Below are positions 33,506 through 41,064 of a stretch of 64,000 bases of DNA, in pieces. Source of the stretch: CAVYGN01 sp964413265. Lineage in GTDB: Bacteria > Spirochaetota > Brevinematia > Brevinematales > JAOACQ01. The DNA lies in NCBI GenBank assembly GCA_964413265.1, contig CAYPRX010000002.1:62001-126000 (forward strand). Reading direction: 5' to 3'. Made by a program: the position numbers and the translations under genes. Every line of letters begins with the position of its first letter. Position 1 is the stretch's first letter. The notes below the pieces were generated by a model. It made no database searches, was not told where the DNA came from, and saw only the letters and a program-made list of their open reading frames with translations.

Positions 33506-34742
33506 ACCTCCGGGAGAGGAAATTCCTGTGCATGGCCCATTTGTTATAGCGCCCCGCCCCGCCCCGCACCGCATATCTGCCATATTTCCGGTTCAGGTCA
33601 TCCAGGGAGTTCATCAGGCTCTTTTCTTTCTCTATTCTTGTCCTGTCTGTGAACAGAAGCCCGTCAAGGGTGCTTTCCGGAACAATCCGGGTCAGGACGA
33701 TTCCTGTTTTTTTATACAGGTAGCCATCTTTAAAAATTTTTTTAAGGGCTGCAGCAGCGTGTTCCCTCAGGACAGGCGTATAGGCGGTAGGCTCGGGAAG
33801 TCTTACCGTGACTGAATTACTGTATTGAGGCAGGTGTTCTTTGAAATGGTTGGTGTCGATAAAAACCTGTATCTCGGAGGCCAGCGACTTCTGCTCACGC
33901 AATTTCTCGGCGCATCGGCCAGCATAATCTGCAAGAGCCTCGGCAAGCGTATCGAAATCCCCAACAGGCGTGCCGAAACTCCGGGATGTGACGATCTGTT
34001 TTTTATCTGGTCTGACTGTTTCCATTGTAATGCATGAGGTTCCCCTGAGCTCCCAGACTGTTCTTAAGCCGACCACACCGCCGAGGTTCTTTCTTGTCCA
34101 CGTGTCGTTCAGGTATTTCAGCTGCAGGGCCGTCTTTATCCCTTTAATGCGGAGTTTCTCCGAATTCCGGAAACCAATGCCCCACACATCCCCGACCGGG
34201 ATCTGTTGAAGAAGAGAGTCGATATTCACACTGTCAGTTAAATCCAGAACACCTTCCCTGTTTTTTTTCGCAAGCCTGTTGGCGATCTTGGCCAGTGTCA
34301 TTGTCCCGGCAATGCCTATGGATACCGGTATTCCGGTCCACTTCTTGACGGTGTTTCTGATCTTCAGTCCGTATTCTGTGCGTTCTATCTTCATGCCGTC
34401 GAGACGCAGAAATGCTTCGTCGATCGAATAGTATTCGACCTCAGGCGAAAACATTTCTATCACTTCCATAACTCTGCGGGACATATCGGCGTATAGAGTG
34501 TAATTTGAGGAGAGAACCGCCACGCCATGCTTTTCAACGAGATCTTTCACCTTGAAGATCGGGGTCCCAACTTTCATTCCAAGAATCTTGGCTTCGTTGG
34601 ATAATGCCACAACGCATCCATCGTTGTTGGAGAGTATTACCACGGGTCTGTTTAAAAGGGCCGGAGAAAAAACACGTTCGCACGAAGCGTAAAAATTATT
34701 ACAGTCTATGAGAGCAAATATCTTTTTATTCGAACTATCCAT
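33471..34742 (-). CDS. umuC: Y-family DNA polymerase, UmuC subunit of Pol V type
   Basis: The 423-residue protein has the Y-family catalytic motifs 'LIDCNNFYASCERVF' (start of the palm), 'SSNYTLYADMSRRV' and 'YYSIDEAFLRLDG', followed by thumb and little-finger domains ('VGDVWGIGFRNSEKL', 'SRSFGTPV') and the UmuC-specific C-terminal region. It copies past damaged template bases as part of an error-prone polymerase with processed UmuD. It is the last gene of the cassette, overlapping the SRAP gene by eight bases. The cassette is visibly richer in G and C than its surroundings, including a triple GCCCC run at about 33551-33565, a hint of lateral origin. All catalytic acidic residues are present. 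Confidence 0.95.
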   Translation of the reverse strand: MDSSNKKIFALIDCNNFYASCERVFSPALLNRPVVILSNNDGCVVALSNEAKILGMKVGTPIFKVKDLVEKHGVAVLSSNYTLYADMSRRVMEVIEMFSPEVEYYSIDEAFLRLDGMKIERTEYGLKIRNTVKKWTGIPVSIGIAGTMTLAKIANRLAKKNREGVLDLTDSVNIDSLLQQIPVGDVWGIGFRNSEKLRIKGIKTALQLKYLNDTWTRKNLGGVVGLRTVWELRGTSCITMETVRPDKKQIVTSRSFGTPVGDFDTLAEALADYAGRCAEKLREQKSLASEIQVFIDTNHFKEHLPQYSNSVTVRLPEPTAYTPVLREHAAAALKKIFKDGYLYKKTGIVLTRIVPESTLDGLLFTDRTRIEKEKSLMNSLDDLNRKYGRYAVRGGAGRYNKWAMHRNFLSRRFTTDWNELLWV

Positions 34743-35403
34743 TCAGCAACTCTCCTTCCCGGACGATGTATTCAGGGCTGTTGAAACGCGCCGAATTGAC
34801 CTTGCTGGTGACTGCATATGCCTCCATCTCTTCCGTGGGGTAGGGCTCGAGGAATGAAAAAAGGCTGTCCCTGTCGAAGTGCTTGTTGTCAAGCCATTCG
34901 TCCCAGCTGCTTTGAGGTAGGATCACGGGCATGCGTTTCTTGTCATGAATGATCTCCATGAGAGAATTGGCCGACGTAGTTATGATGGCGCAGGAGACGA
35001 CTTCATCCAGTACGTTAAACAGACCTGCCATAGCCATGGGCAGACCGCTCTTTAGATGGATATAGAAAGGCTTACTACCGTCTGTTTTACGCCATTCAAA
35101 AAAACCATCAGCAGGAATTATGCACCGGTTAAACCGGAAATTTTCATCGAAAGTTTTTTTCGTTCGCAATGTTTCGTCCCGTATGTTGATCAGCGTGTAA
35201 TCTTTACCCCGGGACCATACCGTGATCAATTCCCACCTGGCAGGAAGAATCAATCTTTCATCCTCCTTAATGATCATCCTGACTGTCTGGGAGGGTGCTA
35301 CGTTGTAGTTAAAGGGAAGATCTGAAGTCTTGTCGCAGGCTTCTCTTATATCGAACACCTCTTTGATCTTTGCAGGATTGAATTGAGCGAATCTTCCGCA
35401 CAT
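34735..35403 (-). CDS. SRAP (YedK/HMCES-type) abasic-site-processing peptidase-like protein
   Basis: The 222-residue protein begins MCGRFA, with catalytic Cys2, and has 'NYNVAPSQTVRMI', 'RCIIPADGFFEW' with the conserved glutamate, and 'IIHDKKRMPVIL' with the conserved histidine. These are the SRAP active-site residues. SRAP proteins (human HMCES, E. coli YedK) form a thiazolidine crosslink between Cys2 and an abasic site in single-stranded DNA, shielding it from breakage and from translesion synthesis. The gene starts two bases after umuD ends and overlaps umuC by eight, so it is embedded in the operon. SRAP genes were predicted to associate with SOS mutagenesis operons; this is such a case. 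Confidence 0.95.
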   Translation of the reverse strand: MCGRFAQFNPAKIKEVFDIREACDKTSDLPFNYNVAPSQTVRMIIKEDERLILPARWELITVWSRGKDYTLINIRDETLRTKKTFDENFRFNRCIIPADGFFEWRKTDGSKPFYIHLKSGLPMAMAGLFNVLDEVVSCAIITTSANSLMEIIHDKKRMPVILPQSSWDEWLDNKHFDRDSLFSFLEPYPTEEMEAYAVTSKVNSARFNSPEYIVREGELLNG

Positions 35404-35404
35404 A

Positions 35405-35875
35405 CTAAACTGCCTCCTTTATGATATAAGTCAAAACACCCCAGACATCAAACTGCATATCTTCGCTTATTTCAATTGTTTTATAATCGGCAGAGTCGGA
35501 CTCCGGTACGAGGTAATATTTCCCATTCTCAATTCTCAAGCGCTTCACGGTAAACTCACCGTTCAATACCGCAAGTACTATGCTTTCATTTCCGGCATCG
35601 AGGGATTTATCAAAGATGAGAAGATCTCCCATGCTGATGCCGGCTTTGACCATCGAGTTGCCACCCGCCCGGCAGTAAAAGGTTGCGGCAGGATGCTTGA
35701 TAAGGTACTCGTTGAGATCGAGCCTTGTCTCGATATAATCCTCCGCGGGACTGGGAAAGCCGGCCGATAGCCTTGTCTGATAAAGCGGCAGTTTCATCTT
35801 TTTCTCAAAAGAAGCAGCATAGATCTCTGTGATATCTCCCGGTCTTATTTTAGCCGGAAACTTAGGTTTTTTCAT
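35405..35875 (-). CDS. umuD: UmuD-type S24 peptidase, translesion polymerase accessory subunit
   Basis: The 156-residue protein aligns closely with UmuD: 'AGFPSPAEDYIETRLDLNEYLIKHPAATFY' holds the self-cleavage site, here Ala-Gly instead of Cys-Gly. 'AGGNSM' holds the catalytic serine and 'GEFTVKRL' the catalytic lysine. RecA-filament-stimulated self-cleavage would yield UmuD', which joins UmuC. It is first in the umuD-SRAP-umuC operon. The N-terminal arm is about 15 residues longer than in E. coli UmuD (139 residues). The serine, lysine and Gly of the scissile bond are all kept, so it should be active. Confidence 0.95.
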   Translation of the reverse strand: MKKPKFPAKIRPGDITEIYAASFEKKMKLPLYQTRLSAGFPSPAEDYIETRLDLNEYLIKHPAATFYCRAGGNSMVKAGISMGDLLIFDKSLDAGNESIVLAVLNGEFTVKRLRIENGKYYLVPESDSADYKTIEISEDMQFDVWGVLTYIIKEAV

Positions 35876-35898
35876 AGCTTCACACCGTTTAACATCAC

Positions 35899-35927
35899 AG
35901 TATAAATCGGCGTGGAATAATAATCAA
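35899..35927 (-). promoter_or_regulatory. Predicted promoter of the umuD-SRAP-umuC cassette with possible operator
   Basis: On the minus strand TTGATT (35927-35922) and TATACT (35904-35899) are 17 bases apart, leaving a ~17-base leader before umuD. An AAAC-N6-GTTT inverted repeat (35926-35939) overlaps the -35 and could be a LexA-type operator. No canonical E. coli, Bacillus or Leptospira LexA box is visible, and the local regulator is unknown. Confidence 0.45.
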
Positions 35928-35932
35928 ACGTT

Positions 35933-36025
35933 ATGGTTTCGTATAATATCAAAAGAATGGAAAGCGTCGATGTGATCGTTGCCAATGCCAAGCGGACCCT
36001 GCAAATGGCATGGGCGATGCTTTAG
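35933..36025 (+). pseudogene. Possible remnant of a transposase C-terminus
   Basis: A 30-codon open stretch on the plus strand between umuD and dnaA reads MVSYNIKRM... and ends 'TLQMAWAML' before a TAG stop. 'YNIKRM' is the kind of sequence found near the end of DDE (IS4/IS5/IS1182-like) transposases. No inverted repeats, upstream transposase body or ribosome-binding site is present, so it would be a decayed fragment left when the umu cassette arrived. The 197-base gap around it holds the umu promoter. Support is weak; a chance open stretch remains possible. Confidence 0.25.
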
Positions 36026-36072
36026 CCTTTTAGCAGGTAATGGGAGGATTACCGGAAATTCGGCTGACGCAG

Positions 36073-37401
36073 TCACTTTTTGTTATAAAATTCCATGATT
36101 ATGTCTTCGATTTCCTTCTTGGTTTTTTTCCTGTTTTTAATAAGATTGGAAACCTTGTCTGCCGATCGCATAACAGTGGTGTGAGCTTTGTTTCCGAACA
36201 GATTGCCGATCTCAGTCAGGGAATGGTTTGTGTGTTCCTTCGACAGATACATAGCTATCTGTCTTGCATAACTGATGTTTTCAAGCCGCCTTTCCGATTT
36301 CATATCGCTGACGGTGATATTAAAATATTTTGATACGACTCTTTGTATGTCAGGTATTGTTATATTCTTAGGAATTTCCGATTTGATCTTGTCCCTCAGG
36401 ATTTCCCTGGCTATGTCGAGAGATATTTCCTTTTTCTTCAAACTGGAGAATGCAATAATTTTTGTCAAAGATCCCTCAAGGAGCCTTATATCGGATTCAA
36501 TGTTTGCGGCTATATAATCAATAACCTCTCCGGGAATATAGACTTTTTCCTCGGCAGACTTCAAAAGAAGAATAGCCTTTCTGGTTTCATAATTGGGCGG
36601 CTCTATCTTGACACTTAGACCCGAGTCGAAGCGTGTTTTAAGACGATCCTCGATAAAGGAAAGGCTTTTAGCAGGCCTGTCACAGGCGAAAATAAGCTGT
36701 TTCCGTTCATGGAAGAGCTCATTGAAAGTATGGAACAATTCCTCAAGGGTACTCTCCTTCTGCTGCAGAAACTGGATATCATCAACGATAAGAAGATCGA
36801 AATTTCTGTATTTTCTTCTGAATTTATTAGTATCGCCGTTCTTTATTGATTCCACGAATTCATTTGTGAAATTTTCGCTTGTAGTATAGAATACGCTCAG
36901 TTCAGGCTTGTCATGAATGACTTTATGAGCAGTGGCCTGGAGCAGATGAGTTTTTCCAAGAGCCGAGTGGCCGTAAATAAAAAGGGGATTATACGATTTG
37001 GCCGGATGGTTTGCAACCTGTTCAGCGGCCGCATGCGCGAAATCATTGTTGGGTCCTACTATGAACCTTTCAAAAGTATATTTCGGGTTGAGAAAAGATG
37101 TATTGACTTTTTCAGCGCTCTTTTTAGCACTTTTTAAAGCTATGTTTTGGTATAGGTGATCGGAATAAGCTATTTCGATAATAAAACGGTAATCCTTGTT
37201 AAATATTGTTTTTGTCAGTGATTTTGCTATATCAAGGTAATTATCACTGAACCAGCCTGAGGTCAACGGGTCGGGAGCTATAAGAACAATGGTGTCGTTA
37301 TTCTGTATTTCCTTGAATTTAATCTTGTCGAGAATAGCAGTGTTGAGAGAGGAATCAAAATTTTTAGTCAATTCCAGGTAAATTCTTTCCCAAATTTCCA
37401 T
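36073..37401 (-). CDS. dnaA: Chromosomal replication initiator DnaA
   Basis: The 442-residue protein has the DnaA domain order: N-terminal DnaB/self-interaction domain (~1-80, 'WERIYLELTKNFD'), short linker, AAA+ domain with Walker A 'GHSALGKTHLLQ' (a variant of the usual GxxGxGKTHL) and Walker B 'LLIVDDIQFL', and the C-terminal DNA-binding domain with signature 'YARQIAMYLSKEHTNHSLTEIGNLFGNKAHTTVM'. It binds DnaA boxes and melts the origin. A strong GGGAGGGG site lies 10 bases before the ATG at 37401. The usual dnaN neighbour is absent; ribD is divergent on the other side. The Walker A position before the GKT has serine-alanine-leucine rather than glycine-rich residues, but the lysine and threonine are intact. 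Confidence 0.96.
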   Translation of the reverse strand: MEIWERIYLELTKNFDSSLNTAILDKIKFKEIQNNDTIVLIAPDPLTSGWFSDNYLDIAKSLTKTIFNKDYRFIIEIAYSDHLYQNIALKSAKKSAEKVNTSFLNPKYTFERFIVGPNNDFAHAAAEQVANHPAKSYNPLFIYGHSALGKTHLLQATAHKVIHDKPELSVFYTTSENFTNEFVESIKNGDTNKFRRKYRNFDLLIVDDIQFLQQKESTLEELFHTFNELFHERKQLIFACDRPAKSLSFIEDRLKTRFDSGLSVKIEPPNYETRKAILLLKSAEEKVYIPGEVIDYIAANIESDIRLLEGSLTKIIAFSSLKKKEISLDIAREILRDKIKSEIPKNITIPDIQRVVSKYFNITVSDMKSERRLENISYARQIAMYLSKEHTNHSLTEIGNLFGNKAHTTVMRSADKVSNLIKNRKKTKKEIEDIIMEFYNKK

Positions 37402-37444
37402 ATCGTTACCCCTCCCAGATTTTATTATTTTATAATTGAAAAAA

Positions 37445-37474
37445 ATTACCGTTTATTATATATTAAAGTGTCAA
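37445..37474 (-). promoter_or_regulatory. Possible dnaA promoter
   Basis: On the minus strand a perfect TTGACA (37474-37469) is followed 18 bases later by GGTAAT (37450-37445). The start would be ~37438, leaving a ~36-base leader before the dnaA ATG. The -10 is two mismatches from consensus. Confidence 0.4.
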
Positions 37475-37727
37475 CAGAATTCAATAATAAATTTAATTGT
37501 ATATATGAGAGACATTTAATACACTCCACTTTTCGCACAAACCCCTTTAAATTTCTGGGCCGGATTTCTCATATTTATAAGGGTTTTTGATGAATGTCTA
37601 TATCATTATTAAATCACGACATAAAGTTTTTTATGCCCGGCTATGAAAATTTAAATTTACATAATTGTGGGCATAATTGATTAAAAACCAATAATTTAAA
37701 AAAATAAATAATAATCTTACTGATTTT

Positions 37728-37752
37728 AGCACATTAATGCACAACCTGTGCT
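37728..37752 (+). promoter_or_regulatory. Inverted-repeat operator candidate upstream of ribD
   Basis: AGCACA (37728-37733) and TGTGCT (37747-37752) form an inverted repeat, and inside it GCACA-ACC-TGTGC (37739-37751) forms a second perfect one sharing the right arm. It ends 30 bases before the ribD start. It may be a repressor operator or an alternative hairpin in the ribD leader. No FMN riboswitch core is visible. Confidence 0.35.
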
Positions 37753-37782
37753 TTAAGTATCGGAAAAAAATCGGAGTATGAC

Positions 37783-38892
37783 ATGGAAATTGAAAAATAT
37801 TTTTTTAGGGCTATTGAAAATGCGGAATCCGTTAAAGGTCTTACATCTCCGAATCCTGCCGTCGGTTGTGTTATTGTGCACAACGGCAAAATATTAAGCG
37901 AAGGATGTACTCAAAAGCCCGGTGAAAATCATGCTGAAGCTGAGGCAATCAGAAAAGCCGGAAAATATGCAAACGGGTCTGAGCTTTTCGTTACGCTGGA
38001 ACCATGCGTTGAATTTTCTGGAAAAAAGACGTCTTCATGTACCGGCGAAATAATTAGAGCGGGAATAAAAAAGGTATTTGCCGGTTCACAGGATCCTAAT
38101 CCGTTGGTAAATGGAAGGGGATTTGAACAGCTGAAAAAGTCCGGTGTAGAAGTTGTTATGGTAAAAGGCTTTGAGAAGAGACTGAAAGATCTTAATGAAG
38201 ACTATTTTAAATTCATAACCAAAGGTATCCCCTACATTTATTTAAAATGCGCTATGACGCTTGATGGAAATATCGCTGACGGCAGCGGAGAATCTCGATG
38301 GATCAGTTCGGAAGAAAGCCGGAGGTATGTTCATAAAATGAGGAACCGTGTTGACTCTGTTATGATAGGAGTGGGGACAGTGCTGAGGGACGATCCTCTT
38401 CTTTCGGTCAGGATGGTGAATAGATTGAAGGATCCCTTGAGGATAATTCTGGATCCCTCCGGCAGGACCACTGAAACCTCTAAAGTCTTGAGCGGACCAG
38501 GGGAATCACTTTTTATCGTCAGGAAAGGGATCGATCGAAAATTTCTAGAACTTTGCAAAAAATACAAAAAGGAATACCTGGAGTTTGATTTTTTCAAGGA
38601 TAATATTACCGGAAGGGAAAGGTTCGCGTTAAAATCTCTTATAGAATATCTCGGCCATGTGAAAAATATCGAATCCATTCTCATAGAAGGGGGGGGAAGG
38701 GTTTACTATGAAGCTTTCAGGGATAAGATCGTAGATAAAGTTATTATTTTTATCGCCCCTAAGATTCTTGGAGGACTCGGAATACCGTTTATTAACGGCA
38801 AGGCTGATTTAACTATTTCCAGTGCCCTTAATGTGAGGGAATTTTCTACCGAAAATATAGGTGATGACATAATGATAGAGGGTTATTTATAA
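37783..38892 (+). CDS. ribD: Bifunctional riboflavin biosynthesis deaminase/reductase RibD
   Basis: The 369-residue protein has a zinc-dependent deaminase domain (~1-145; zinc ligands H50 in HAEAEA, C75 in LEPC and C86) and a reductase domain (~147-368) with 'CAMTLDGNIADGSGESRWIS' and 'GVGTVLRDDPLL'. The two cysteines are 11 residues apart rather than the usual nine, a two-residue insertion in the zinc loop. It carries out the second and third steps of riboflavin synthesis. Other rib genes (ribE, ribBA, ribH) are absent; it leads a co-directional run of biosynthetic and envelope genes. A CGGAG site precedes the ATG by six bases. Confidence 0.95.
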   Translation: MEIEKYFFRAIENAESVKGLTSPNPAVGCVIVHNGKILSEGCTQKPGENHAEAEAIRKAGKYANGSELFVTLEPCVEFSGKKTSSCTGEIIRAGIKKVFAGSQDPNPLVNGRGFEQLKKSGVEVVMVKGFEKRLKDLNEDYFKFITKGIPYIYLKCAMTLDGNIADGSGESRWISSEESRRYVHKMRNRVDSVMIGVGTVLRDDPLLSVRMVNRLKDPLRIILDPSGRTTETSKVLSGPGESLFIVRKGIDRKFLELCKKYKKEYLEFDFFKDNITGRERFALKSLIEYLGHVKNIESILIEGGGRVYYEAFRDKIVDKVIIFIAPKILGGLGIPFINGKADLTISSALNVREFSTENIGDDIMIEGYL

Positions 38893-38895
38893 TTT

Positions 38896-39981
38896 ATGCA
38901 GAATTTTCAGCAAAAGGAGCTTTATTATAATGCAAAAGAGTTTTTCAATAAAATGGATTATGACAGAGCATTGGAGATTTTTCTTAAGTCGTATAGAGAA
39001 GACAAATTAGATAAAAGCCTTGAGTATATTCTTTACCTTTTTCTTCTCAAATCAAATTATAAAGAACTGGCTCATATTTTCCAATCTGACATTATTCTCA
39101 GCGGGTTCGGCCTTTATTCGCTTTATTGGTATAAATTTATGACAGGCGAATTAGACGAGCTTTCGGAAATACTATACAGGATGCTTCTGGACAGTAATTA
39201 TTTTTTAAGAGTATTTGCCATAAAGGAATTGTACAGACAGAATAAGATAAATGATCCTCTTGAATTAATAACTAAGAAAATAAAATTTTTCGAGTTATCC
39301 TACGAGTTTCCCATTGAAGAGCAAAGAGCTTCATTATATATGGATTATCTTAACCGAAAATACCATACTTCCATGCTTCAGGGTAAAAAGTTATTAAAGG
39401 AATATCCTAAGATTGGCGATGTTTATATCGATTTTATCGATGTATGTCAAAAATCAGGGAATTCATATTATATTAAGGATATTATAACCCATGATTCCTT
39501 CCTCAAACTTATAGAAAATGATTACAGGCTTATTTATATTCAAAGCAGGGAATTATATAAAATGGGAAGGATGGATGAGGCCAGGGAATTACTTGAAAAG
39601 TTACTGGAGGTATTTAAGTACAACCCTGTCTTTTATTATAATTTAGGTAATATATATGTTGAAAAAGGAAAATACTTAAAGGCTGTAGACGCTTTTGAGG
39701 AAGCTATCTCACTGGCACCTTTATTTGAAAGGGCTTATTATAATCTTGGTTGTGTTTACTTTCAGTTAAGGGAAGTGGAAAGTGCGATAAAAAATTTCGG
39801 CGAAGCTATCAGGATATCAAAAAGGCCTGATTCTCTGTATAATCTTTCAATCTGCCTGATCGAAAACAAAGACCTGAGGGATGCATATTTTTACCTTAAT
39901 AAGATACCAGACTGGTATTCTCCCAAATGTCCTCCAAGTTTCATTAAGCAGCAGATTAAAGAACTTGTTGTTTTAACATGA
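38896..39981 (+). CDS. Cytoplasmic tetratricopeptide-repeat protein of unknown function
   Basis: The 361 residues are almost wholly helical repeats. Canonical TPRs are clear in the second half: 'YYNLGNIYVEKGKYLKAVDAFEEAI', 'AYYNLGCVYFQLREVESAIKNFGEAI' and a third beginning 'SLYNLSICLIENKDLRDAYFYL'. An N-terminal TPR-like unit ('AKEFFNKMDYDRALEIFL') and diverged repeats precede them. There is no signal peptide or membrane helix. It starts three bases after the ribD stop, so it shares that transcript. TPR proteins are scaffolds; the partner is unknown. Confidence 0.85.
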   Translation: MQNFQQKELYYNAKEFFNKMDYDRALEIFLKSYREDKLDKSLEYILYLFLLKSNYKELAHIFQSDIILSGFGLYSLYWYKFMTGELDELSEILYRMLLDSNYFLRVFAIKELYRQNKINDPLELITKKIKFFELSYEFPIEEQRASLYMDYLNRKYHTSMLQGKKLLKEYPKIGDVYIDFIDVCQKSGNSYYIKDIITHDSFLKLIENDYRLIYIQSRELYKMGRMDEARELLEKLLEVFKYNPVFYYNLGNIYVEKGKYLKAVDAFEEAISLAPLFERAYYNLGCVYFQLREVESAIKNFGEAIRISKRPDSLYNLSICLIENKDLRDAYFYLNKIPDWYSPKCPPSFIKQQIKELVVLT

Positions 39982-40124
39982 AATTAACCATTAAGTTTCC
40001 AAGCGTTTTATTCTATATTTTAAATGTGCATAAAGTGCCGGAATTATTCGATTTGTAATAAAGGCAAAACAGGTTTATTCCGATATTTTAAAGAGCGCTT
40101 CTCAATATTCTGTACGGAGTCTGT

Positions 40125-41051
40125 ATGAATTCTCTTAAGTTTTATATCATACTTCTTTTTTTTCTGTTAACTATTGTTCTGCCAATATATGGTGAATTAC
40201 AGGTTGGGCTTCAGTTTTACAGGGAGACATACAGACTTAACGAGCCGATTCCGGTACAAATAAATGTGGTGAACAACTCGTCATTTCCTGTGAAATTTTA
40301 TGTATCGCCCCTCATTTATGAATCATTTTTTTTTACGATGAAAACACCCAAGAATGAAGATGTAGCCCTTCTGGACAGTTTCCAGGTCGAAAGGAAGAAT
40401 AATACCTCCTCAAGCGGTGATTTCCGGGAAATTACATTGATGCCAGGTGAGGAGTTTGCAAGACTGATCGATTTAACTCAGTGGTTCGACATCAGGGAAT
40501 CGGGCTATTATTACATAAAAGGTCTGTTTTATCCGAATCCTGATAAAAAAAACGTTTTGATTGAATCTTTCGATTATAAAATATTAATAAAACCACCTGT
40601 CATAGTAGAGAAACAAATATCTGCTGAAGAACTGGAACGTCAGGCTGATTTTGAAAAAGTTCTGAAACTGCCTCCTTATGATGTGATTGATGATTTTCTT
40701 GATGCCAAGATGAAAAAAGACTGGGAGCGTTTTCTGCTCCATATTGATCCGACACGTCTTATAAAATCTTTTGACGAATATTATAACGCATATCAAAATG
40801 CAAGGAGCGGCACTTACCAGCTTCAGGTAATCGAAGATTTCAAAAAATATCTTACAGTCTACTGGCAGGACAGGATCCTGAGCTATAAGATCATAGAAAG
40901 CCATATTAAGGAAAACGATGCTACGGTTATCGCCGATGTCGATTTCAAAGTCAAACTTTTCAGCTATACCCTTAGATATACTTTCAACCTTTACAAGAAC
41001 CATTTAAATCAATGGCTGATCTACGATTATTCAGCGTTGAAAGTCAAATAA
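40125..41051 (+). CDS. Secreted protein of unknown function
   Basis: The 308-residue protein has a signal peptide (about 1-22, hydrophobic 'IILLFFLLTIVLPIYG'). An immunoglobulin-like strand-rich N-terminal region follows (about 25-155, 'YRLNEPIPVQINVVNNSSFPVKFYV'), typical of a bacterial beta-sandwich domain. The C-terminal part (about 170-308) ends with 'TFNLYKNHLNQWLIYDYSAL' and resembles small NTF2-like periplasmic domains. I do not recognise a named family. It sits between the TPR gene and folP with a 143-base gap upstream, so it may start its own transcript. It probably acts in the periplasm or outer leaflet. Confidence 0.75.
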   Translation: MNSLKFYIILLFFLLTIVLPIYGELQVGLQFYRETYRLNEPIPVQINVVNNSSFPVKFYVSPLIYESFFFTMKTPKNEDVALLDSFQVERKNNTSSSGDFREITLMPGEEFARLIDLTQWFDIRESGYYYIKGLFYPNPDKKNVLIESFDYKILIKPPVIVEKQISAEELERQADFEKVLKLPPYDVIDDFLDAKMKKDWERFLLHIDPTRLIKSFDEYYNAYQNARSGTYQLQVIEDFKKYLTVYWQDRILSYKIIESHIKENDATVIADVDFKVKLFSYTLRYTFNLYKNHLNQWLIYDYSALKVK

Positions 41052-41064
41052 AAAGGGGCCCCTT

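Larger units (their letters stand above)
37402..37782 (+). other. 381-base AT-rich intergenic region between dnaA and ribD; candidate origin or dnaA control region
   Basis: This is the only gap above 300 bases. It is very AT-rich, holds no good reading frame, and has a dnaA promoter candidate at one end and a palindrome near ribD. Weak DnaA-box-like strings occur: TAATGCACA (37735-37743, one mismatch to TTATNCACA), TTTTCGCACA (37532-37541 area) and a reverse-oriented TTATGCCCACA near 37665-37680. None is a perfect consensus box. Association with dnaA and AT-richness support an origin; the weak boxes and lack of dnaN do not. Confidence 0.4.

Noticed and set aside
33335..33583. An 82-residue open frame on the minus strand overlapping the umuC end, with a hydrophobic Ile/Tyr tail.
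   Set aside because: It lies in another frame of umuC, has a GC-biased start (repeated GCCCC) and an AT-rich tail, with no plausible start site or family.
37402..37782. FMN riboswitch upstream of ribD.
   Set aside because: None of the conserved RFN-element helices or the AGGG/GGxxAAAGxCC-type core are visible.
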